A stretch of DNA of 22,843 nucleotides from Bodo saltans (lineage: Eukaryota; Euglenozoa; Kinetoplastea; Eubodonida; Bodonidae), in NCBI GenBank assembly GCA_001460835.1, contig CYKH01002229.1, positions 1 through 22,843 of the forward strand. Reading direction: 5' to 3'. Below, in pieces: positions 16,589 to 22,843 of this stretch; the stretch's first letter is position 1; every line of letters begins with the position of its first letter. The notes beneath the pieces were generated by a model, which was given only the letters and a program-made list of their open reading frames with translations, was not told the DNA's origin and did not search any database. A program made the position numbers and the translations under genes.

Positions 16589-19231
16589 GCCAACAACAAA
16601 TCGTTGAAGGTTTCCTCACCATTACCTGCAGTCCCTCAGCGTCAACAACAGCATCGATCGAAGTCAAAAGAACAAAATAGAAAAGAGGGTAGTGGAAGCC
16701 AAACGTCCACCACAACCCAGCTATCGGATGCCCCGTTGATTGTACCTCCGCCGCCTCCACCTCGTTGCGCTGCGCCCTCCCCCTTTGCATCTCCGACAAA
16801 GAGCACGATAGTCCCCCCACCACCGCCGCTTATCGCGATTTTAGAGCGGCAACAGCAGGCGGCCAGGGGCGATCAACAGCAACCCCCTCAGCAACGCACT
16901 GTAAACCCTAGACAACAGTTTATGGTGCAGGCAGAGGCTCACACGAACACCAACAACAATAGTGGCAACTATGGAGGCAGGGATGTGCCTCCACCGCCAC
17001 CCCTGCTTCATCCGCTCCTTGCAGGCCTTGCACCTGCAACCGCATCCCAATCTGCCACATCATCTGACCCTAAAGTTCTTACCAAGTATCACTTCCTAAA
17101 GAACTTCTCCGTGCACCCCAAGACACCAGGCAGCAAAGAAAAGGCACCACATCCGAAGCACGACGCCGCAGCAGGTGGTCGTCGGCGTCGTGGGGATATG
17201 AGCCCTCTACCTGTTGCTCCGCAAGTAGTGCCAGAGGAGCACCGACCGGACGAGGCTGCTCGAGCGTCAAGACCCCTCATGGCCACTGCACACGACCATC
17301 ATCATCATCCGCCACAGCAGCATCATGCTTGCCACCACCACAATCACCAAGAGAATCACCACAGGACGATTGCAACGTTAGGTCCAGCGCATCAGCGACC
17401 AAAAGAGACTGCAGTGCCAAGTCCATCGCCTATTCGAGGCCACCCAAAACCGTCGTCTCGCATGGGGGCACTTGCTGCACTGCCCCCAGGGCTTTCCTTC
17501 GAGGGGAGCCTCGTCGGTTCACAGCAACACGCGACGCCACTGACGCCGCCCTCACCAAACAAGAAAAGCGGTCAAGGTCAAGGCCGTCGTCGCAATATGG
17601 TGACCGGCCCATCAGCCGCTGCAGGAGTGGCAGTCTTCCTTGAGCAGCAACAACAGCAACATCAGCACCTTCCTCCTCCTCAGCAAACTCGAAGGCCGCC
17701 TGCCGCCGTGTTCCCGACGCCTATGAAGCAACGAGAGGTTGCTCGCAGTCTTATGGATGATCTTGACGAGATGATGTCCCCAAGAGCACAGCAGCAACGC
17801 TGCCTTGCAGCATCACACCAGCAGGAGGAGGCAACAGTGTCGGTCGATGATGAAGATGAATGGGATACGATGGAGGATGTCGAGGATGTTGCATCGCCCC
17901 TATTAGCAGTCCAACAACCGGCAGCAGAAGCAAACCTATCCACACCGTTAGGAGGCAGCGGCGCTCGTCGCCGTGGCGGCGGTGGGGGCCGGTCACCTGT
18001 GTCGTCAGGAACAGGGCCAAGAGACCGCCAACGCGGCGTAGATCACCACCATCACACCACTACCAGCGACGGGGGCTACCCAGCTGATAACGATATGAGC
18101 TCCCCCTCCATGCTCCTACCGAGCCCCACCACGCTAGGCAGTGCTTCCCCATCCGAGGAGTTATTAGAGGTGGATGACGAGATGCATGGCACTGGTGGTG
18201 GTTCTGCTGCACGTATGCTGCTGTCAGGTGGAGATGATTATCCGCCCAGCGTTGCGTCCACTGCACAAGGGGAGTTTGACTTAGGAGGCTTCGAAGATGA
18301 CGACTACGTCTCGCCGATGACGGAAGATGACGGCGAGGAGGATCACCGACGAAATAAGCGCCATCGCACATCTCCTCCAGCACCGTTGCAATTATGTTTA
18401 GAGCAACGAGAGAAGGATGGTGGGGACAGCCCCTCCGCTTGGTCGCTGCCACCCCCTTCGTCCGCAGCAACGGTTGCATTCGCTACATTCTTTGCTGCAT
18501 CAGGCTTTGGTGCTCCCTCCGCAGTGTCTGTCCAGTCTCAGAAGTGGGAGCAGGAGCACAGCCGCTTCCGCATGCTGCTCCTCCAAAATTATACCAAGAA
18601 CCTCCTGCTTGGGATGTTAGAACAGGAAGAGTTTGTTCAATGTGCGGTGACGTCGTTTGTCTACGCACAAGAGGCGGCTCTCCAAGAACTCTACACGACG
18701 AAGCTTCGCCTATTCTTTGACTACGGCTACGCATCGTGTGTCGGCATCCCGATGGTGGTGGCGATGGAGTGGCATGGCCGGTTGCTTGAAAAGATGCGCC
18801 GGGATTTATTTATGCGCGCGATGGTGAGGAAGTTTCTCAAGACGACGCCACGTAAGTCCACCAAGTCTAGTCCTCAGCAGGAGGAGCGCGTAAGAGTGCG
18901 GTGCGCGAAAGGGATTGCCTCGCTGAATGGACGACATCAGCAGTACAGCAAGCAAGTCATCAGCAGCAGCAGCACGACAACCCCTTCCTCCACTTCATCT
19001 GGTCTCTCTGCACCACTGAATGGGTGGAGCAAGAGTGATGAAGATGACAACGATGACGTTGTGCACGAGAAGCTCATCGGTGGTACCGCCGCTTCAAAGC
19101 CACCCACTGGTCGGAAGCGAGGAGGCAGTAGACGAGGGATCAGTAGCAGGGGCGTCTCTCCTTCATCGTCTGCTGCATCACGATCTTCTGGTGGTGAGGA
19201 GGGTGACGAACCGGCGTTCTCCGCATTGTAA
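16250..19231 (+). CDS. Low-complexity 993-residue protein with destruction-box-like motif and C-terminal helical domain
   Basis: Starts at the ATG (MLFEAPPPPPAG) after the duplicated leader; the frame stops just upstream at 16238-16240. Poly-Pro tracts lie at residues 6-10, ~165, ~189 and ~247. R73-TAFQDIT-N81 resembles the cyclin destruction box (RxxLxDIxN with F for L). A His-rich block (about 348-372), poly-Gln runs, acidic clusters around 540 and 700, and a basic stretch NKRHR (about 702) suggest a nuclear protein. Many SP/TP sites are present. Only residues ~764-867 look folded: a Leu/Met/Phe-rich, largely helical segment (FRMLLLQNYTKNLLLGMLEQ...). The C-terminus is Arg/Gly/Ser-rich. I do not recognise the family; a cell-cycle-regulated scaffold or profilin-binding protein is a guess from motifs only. 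Confidence 0.8.
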   Translation: MLFEAPPPPPAGSNPAAPHLLNPRGFLLNSTHNSAQPSALVVPSDACSRPPTTIESAVAPTTAIAVGSRKSSRTAFQDITNSASKKDKAAYAEHQVALSCMSPNYIEMMRAHNANNKSLKVSSPLPAVPQRQQQHRSKSKEQNRKEGSGSQTSTTTQLSDAPLIVPPPPPPRCAAPSPFASPTKSTIVPPPPPLIAILERQQQAARGDQQQPPQQRTVNPRQQFMVQAEAHTNTNNNSGNYGGRDVPPPPPLLHPLLAGLAPATASQSATSSDPKVLTKYHFLKNFSVHPKTPGSKEKAPHPKHDAAAGGRRRRGDMSPLPVAPQVVPEEHRPDEAARASRPLMATAHDHHHHPPQQHHACHHHNHQENHHRTIATLGPAHQRPKETAVPSPSPIRGHPKPSSRMGALAALPPGLSFEGSLVGSQQHATPLTPPSPNKKSGQGQGRRRNMVTGPSAAAGVAVFLEQQQQQHQHLPPPQQTRRPPAAVFPTPMKQREVARSLMDDLDEMMSPRAQQQRCLAASHQQEEATVSVDDEDEWDTMEDVEDVASPLLAVQQPAAEANLSTPLGGSGARRRGGGGGRSPVSSGTGPRDRQRGVDHHHHTTTSDGGYPADNDMSSPSMLLPSPTTLGSASPSEELLEVDDEMHGTGGGSAARMLLSGGDDYPPSVASTAQGEFDLGGFEDDDYVSPMTEDDGEEDHRRNKRHRTSPPAPLQLCLEQREKDGGDSPSAWSLPPPSSAATVAFATFFAASGFGAPSAVSVQSQKWEQEHSRFRMLLLQNYTKNLLLGMLEQEEFVQCAVTSFVYAQEAALQELYTTKLRLFFDYGYASCVGIPMVVAMEWHGRLLEKMRRDLFMRAMVRKFLKTTPRKSTKSSPQQEERVRVRCAKGIASLNGRHQQYSKQVISSSSTTTPSSTSSGLSAPLNGWSKSDEDDNDDVVHEKLIGGTAASKPPTGRKRGGSRRGISSRGVSPSSSAASRSSGGEEGDEPAFSAL

Positions 19232-19725
19232 AAGTTGATGACGCTGGTGACTTGGTCGATAGTTCATTACGAAGCAGCAAACGAAACCTTTATCAAACAT
19301 TTCTTTTCCCCCCTCATTAGACGCACACCAACCACTCTTACATTACAGATGCACTTCACCAAAGGTTTCTGCCGTTCTAACACATTGCGGCTTTGTTTCC
19401 CCACTTTTGACAAAGTGCTTTCCTTTGTTAGACTTTGTTAGACGAGCCACCATTAGCGCCACCACATACGTCTCTCTCGACTCCTGACAAGAGGACGCAC
19501 AGTGGGCGACTGATGTTGATAGAGCAGTGTTTGAATCTATACTTCGACAAGAAAATGGCAGAGTGTGTTTAACTCCAATTTTGACTGAACCGCATAAACC
19601 GAGGTCTCTTTGCTTCGAACCTTTTCGCTCACAAAAAAGTGCAAGTGCATGAAGAGGAAGAGGTAGTAGGGAACAACTTCTCGGTAACGTTGTGAATAGT
19701 AATAAGCGCGAGAGTAGTGAGACTC
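19232..19725 (+). promoter_or_regulatory. Intergenic region with an orphan splice acceptor
   Basis: A strong acceptor-like tract TTCTTTTCCCCCCTCATTAG ends at 19320 but is followed only by a 30-codon frame (ATG 19349 to 19441) with no recognisable content. A direct 10-bp repeat CTTTGTTAGA occurs at 19423-19432 and 19433-19442. A second pyrimidine-rich stretch (about 19602-19631) with AG at 19638-19639 is the likelier acceptor for the LRR pseudogene. No other gene is seen here. Confidence 0.4.
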
Positions 19726-20802
19726 ATGCCACGGCGTCAGAACTTTATTGCGGTGACGCTTGCAGCATTTCTATTCCTAAGCACAGTATGCGACGCTCAA
19801 ACTTCCATGTGTGGCTGAGAGCACCGATACGGTCTCCTGATGGAGCTGTACAATGCCACCGATGGTAGTCATTGGTTGAACTGTAGTGGGTGGGAGGCGT
19901 CGCCTACAAGCTGCACCATCAGTTGGTACGGCGTTCAGTGCGCCTCCAACAACGATGTCGTGTCAGTGGTCCTTGGAGCAAATAATCTTGTCGACACTCT
20001 GCCTTCCTCCTGGTGGAATATGACAGCCCTTGTGACATTAGACTTGTCGAATAATACACTTCAAGGTAGTCTCCCTGCGACTTGGAGGACTTTGACGTCC
20101 CTTCAGTACTTGTCCCTCTACTCGAACACAATTAGTGGAACGCTGCCATCCTCGTGGGGTGCGATGACAGGCATGCGAAGATTGGTTCTTTACTCCAACG
20201 AACTGAGCGGCAGCCTCCCTGATGCCTGGTCCTCTATGTCGAACCTCGACACGCTGTACTTAGCGGTCAACAAGCTGAACGGGACTCTTCCTTCATCGTG
20301 GTCGAGCATGTCAAGCATGCTAGATTTGGAGATCCACGCAAATAGCTTTGTGGGCAGCCTCCCTCCGTCATGGAGTAGCATGAGCAGCATTACCGTGATC
20401 ATTATGTGTATCAATTCCTTGAGTGGCAGGCTACCAACTGAGTGGGCGAGCATGAGTAACATGGTTTTCTTCAAGATGCATACGAATGAATTCACTGGCA
20501 CTGTTCCCGGGGAGTGGAGCAGCATGACCAATCTGCAGTACTTGGACTTCAGCTCCAATATGCTTAATGGAACATTATCTTCGTCGTGGAGCAGCATGTC
20601 CAAGCTGACCGTACTCTACTTGCAGGGAAACAGCCTGAACGGGACTCTTCCTTCGTCTTGGTCGAACATGTCGAGTATGATGGACTTGGACTTGAACCAA
20701 AACAGCCTCGTGGGGACGCTCCAGAGTCCTTCATGTTGCCCTTTGAGTGCTTGGAGTCCTTGCTGCGATGCCATTTTGTTGCACTTTGTCCAAAGAACAT
20801 GA
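19726..20802 (+). pseudogene. PSA-type leucine-rich-repeat surface protein, broken by in-frame TGA
   Basis: ATG 19726 opens a signal peptide (MPRRQNFIAVTLAAFLFLST, then VCDAQTSMCG) and is cut by TGA at 19816-19818. The same frame resumes at once with [19 protein letters not shown], an LRRNT_2-type cap (L-x-x-LYNATDG-x-x-W ... C-x-x-SWYGVQC), then ten 24-residue LRRs and a stop at 20800-20802. Repeats carry the [11 protein letters not shown]-x-x-L consensus of Leishmania PSA and related surface LRR proteins, which mediate surface contacts. The last repeat is followed by an unrelated Cys/Pro-rich tail ([14 protein letters not shown]), with no LRR cap, Thr-rich stalk, membrane segment or GPI signal. 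The in-frame stop plus the missing C-terminus argue for a pseudogene; a shorter product from ATG 19840 would lack the signal peptide. Confidence 0.8.
19999..20718 (+). repeat. Ten 72-bp leucine-rich repeats
   Basis: Exactly ten 24-codon units without any length change, from [17 protein letters not shown] to [17 protein letters not shown]. The core is (L/V)(P/S)xxWxxMxxLxxLxLxxNxLxG(T/S). W5 is invariant in all ten units and M8 in nine of ten (unit 2 has L). The unit breaks at 20719 (LQSPS). Confidence 0.9.
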
Positions 20803-22773
20803 TACACCACAGCACTGTTGGAGATCCTTTTTTTGGAGTCCGCCACAACTAATGATTTGAAGTGAACTTGTTGTCGTTTGTGAAAAAAGTCTAGTCCTTC
20901 TTTTTCTTTCCGCGATGGCTTTGATATCCTTTACTCGTATGTTGGCGTGATATCCGTGATTTAAGAAATCTCCGCTTTTGTCAATCAGTGGCATGGTTGA
21001 GGCCTGTAGCCACAACTTCATAAGTGACTTCAAGATTCACCAGCGTCAAGCGTTACTAGCTCCGTGACTTCCGCAAAAAGTGGCCACAGACAGGCTGGAA
21101 CTTCGAAGCCGTTGAGTTTCCGCCTTGCCGGGGGGCCAAGTTCGCTGCAAAACGTTGATAAGAAGTTTCCGAGGACGAAACGTGCAAACTCCGACTCCCT
21201 AAATCGCAAACTATTACCACCAAAAGAAAGCGACCTCTGCGTCTCGACCAACGTGTGCTAAGAGCCGTAACATTGTCGTTTTTAGTGCGTGCAGCTCCAC
21301 AAGACGTGGAGCTCGCCTTAAATTCCCTTATTGTCTTGATTCCTCTTCGATCTCCTTGCAGTGCCGTTTGCGATCGTACAGACCGACGTTTTAATTCTCA
21401 TCTGCGCGTTTCACCACTCCTTGCGCGATTTCCTTGGAGTGCAATTCCCCCCGGCGGGAGGAGGCGATGACGGAGGGTACTCAGTTGCTGGGCGAGGTTG
21501 TCCACCATACCGCGGACGGCGGAACGGTATTGCCGCAGCGACCAGCGACGCCCAAGTTCCGGAGGCGCACCTCCTCCAGGGCTGTGGGACCGCACCGTGC
21601 GCGCAAGCGCGTCATAATCGATCTTTGTTTAGCTACAAGAAGACAACAGGAATCATTCAGCCGAAAGAAAAACAGCGTTGAAGAAATGGAGCCCGTGTGT
21701 GGACCTCTTCCGCGTACTGGCGCAGCCGCAGTTGACTACCCATGAGCGGTCCACCCTCCGGAGCCACGCTTCTTTCGTCCAAAACTTCGCACACCTCCTG
21801 AGCAGACGCAAGTAAGAGCGAGATCTACCGCTCGCGTAGTCGTCTTTCTCCGTCCCTTCTCTTTCACGTTCTTTCGACTTTAACTGAGCTAAATCGCCTA
21901 AATTGATGCCTGCACCCTTGAGATCCTCAGCTGGTAGAGCCTGCAAAGTTGCCATGTCCTTGATGTCTTCATCAAGCAGAATCTTTTTCGTTGCCTGGAG
22001 GGTTGCCAGGACATTCTGCCGTCCGTCGTTAGAGTAGCACCATTATGTCTCCGATCGAAACGAGTTTGTGTGCCTGTGTCGGGAGGAAGTTGATGGTCGG
22101 CCTCGCGCGTTTACGCGTGAGTATCACTTCTCAGACTTGGAAGAACTATCCTTCCCTTCATTTTCGACGTACATTTACTGCATGGAAAACTTGGTCGCAT
22201 CCTGCACAATCTAATTTGTCATTGCCACAAGGTTTACTCCTTTTGTACCACTTGTATGATCAACAGTGTATCGAGACTGCTGGATTAGCCTGTGTAATGT
22301 TCCACTGCGCCCGCCCTCCACTCAATTTCGGCAAAGCGAACCCCTCCGTATTGAACATTGCGAAGTCGTAGATTTTTGCGACTGACTTTATCCAGCTTTT
22401 CACCTGCGATCTCCTCGGCGCACGATGCCGAACGACGTAACCTATGAGGTTGTGGGGCACCCCGCTGGCAACGTTTGCTTTTGTTTTTATTGACTTCGCT
22501 ACCGCATACAAAAGCCTTGGTCTCGTTCCCTAACTCATCGATAAACCTGATCTCGTTGTTAGGCGTTCACCCCACTTGCACGACCACCACTGTAAGTACG
22601 TCTGCAGCGTATTGATATGGTGTCGAGAATGGCGGATTATCCAGTGTACTGTGTTCATTTCCTCTCAGGTATGAGCTCCTTTTGAGGTCGGCGTGTGAGG
22701 TTCTCTTTCCTGCCAACTTTATGTATCTAGAAGCGTCGTTTAAGTACGTGCCACCTCCACTAGCAAACTGGTG
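20731..22773 (-). pseudogene. Decayed minus-strand gene or genes with frameshifts and stops
   Basis: Reading right to left, protein-like minus-strand segments follow one another in changing frames. 22773-22570 has GGGTYLNDASRYIKLAGKR and is preceded by in-frame stops at 22788-22786 and 22776-22774. 22511-22158 has one internal TGA at 22262-22260, with CGNDKLDCAGCDQVFHAV after it. 22042-21653 has VLATLQATKKILLDEDIKD and LPAEDLKGAGINLGDLAQL. 21251-21030 has FRESEFARFVLGNFLSTF. 21033-20731 has LMKLWLQASTMPLIDKSGDF. The last two join by a one-base shift at TCTTGAAG (about 21033). I do not recognise the family. The decayed sequence may continue past the right edge; 21260-21650 is the least coherent part. 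One decayed gene or two adjacent ones cannot be distinguished. Confidence 0.5.
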
Positions 22774-22843
22774 TCACTGCCGTTTCTACAACCCCCTGCC
22801 TTTTGTGTCTTCCATTTCCTTCTAGCACGGGCAAGGAGTACAG

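Noticed and set aside
17290-17370. His-rich block as a metal-binding domain
   Set aside because: It is embedded in low-complexity Gln/His/Pro repeats with no regular spacing, so it is noted as composition only.
19816-19818. TGA in the LRR gene as recoded selenocysteine or a reassigned codon
   Set aside because: TGA is a normal stop for the TMEM245-like gene (13206-13208) in this window, the LRR family is not a known selenoprotein, and the C-terminus is also damaged, so a nonsense mutation is simpler.
21925-21940. CCTCAGCTGGTAGAGC resembles a tRNA D-arm / A box on the + strand
   Set aside because: No B-box-like GGTTCGANNCC and no cloverleaf partner follows within 70 bases, and the sequence is antisense to the coherent minus-strand peptide LQALPAEDLKGAG.
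1-22843. CRISPR array, prophage, insertion sequence or bacterial operon
   Set aside because: No regularly spaced direct repeats, no ribosome-binding sites, no transposase or integrase motifs, and the genes are clearly eukaryotic (SRP54 type, small Tim).

Overview
The window looks like nuclear DNA of a kinetoplastid protist, most likely a free-living bodonid such as Bodo saltans. That name is an inference from style and content. All convincing intact genes are intronless and lie on the + strand. Gaps are 230-380 bases, and nearly every start codon is preceded by a pyrimidine tract followed by AG, the layout expected for spliced-leader trans-splicing of a polycistronic transcript. The gene content is eukaryotic: SRP54, a twin-CX3C small Tim chaperone, a TMEM245-like membrane protein, and a leucine-rich-repeat surface protein built from the LP-x-x-W-S-S-M unit known from Leishmania PSA.

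Layout. 1-2704: the 3' part of a large surface membrane protein, probably frameshifted near its last membrane segment. 2981-9538: a 2185-residue protein with a disordered head, a long charged coiled coil, and about seven divergent cadherin-like (Tandem-95/Calx-like) beta modules. 9846-10160: a small, probably mitochondrial membrane protein whose middle reads better in a different frame. 10446-13208: a multi-pass TMEM245/AI-2E-type protein. 13440-13712: small Tim. 14093-15559: SRP54. 15807-16588: a head-to-tail duplication of about 391 bp that copied the splice-acceptor region and first 113-114 codons of the next gene, leaving a 127-codon truncated copy before the 993-residue full-length gene (16250-19231). 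Both copies carry a destruction-box-like RxxFxDITN motif.

From about 19.2 kb the picture changes. An LRR surface-protein gene (19726-20802) is broken by an in-frame TGA just after its signal peptide and lacks a normal C-terminus. From about 20.73 kb to the right edge there is no intact gene. The minus strand there holds a chain of protein-like segments in shifting frames with in-frame stops, read as a decayed gene or genes converging on the LRR pseudogene. The right end therefore looks like a decayed convergent strand-switch region.

The intact genes do not form one pathway, as expected for kinetoplastid arrays. SRP54, small Tim and the two probable mitochondrial or multi-pass membrane proteins share only a loose targeting theme. 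The main leads are the duplicated 5' module, the dual-frame mitochondrial gene, the intracellular coiled-coil/cadherin-like protein, and the decayed minus-strand family.
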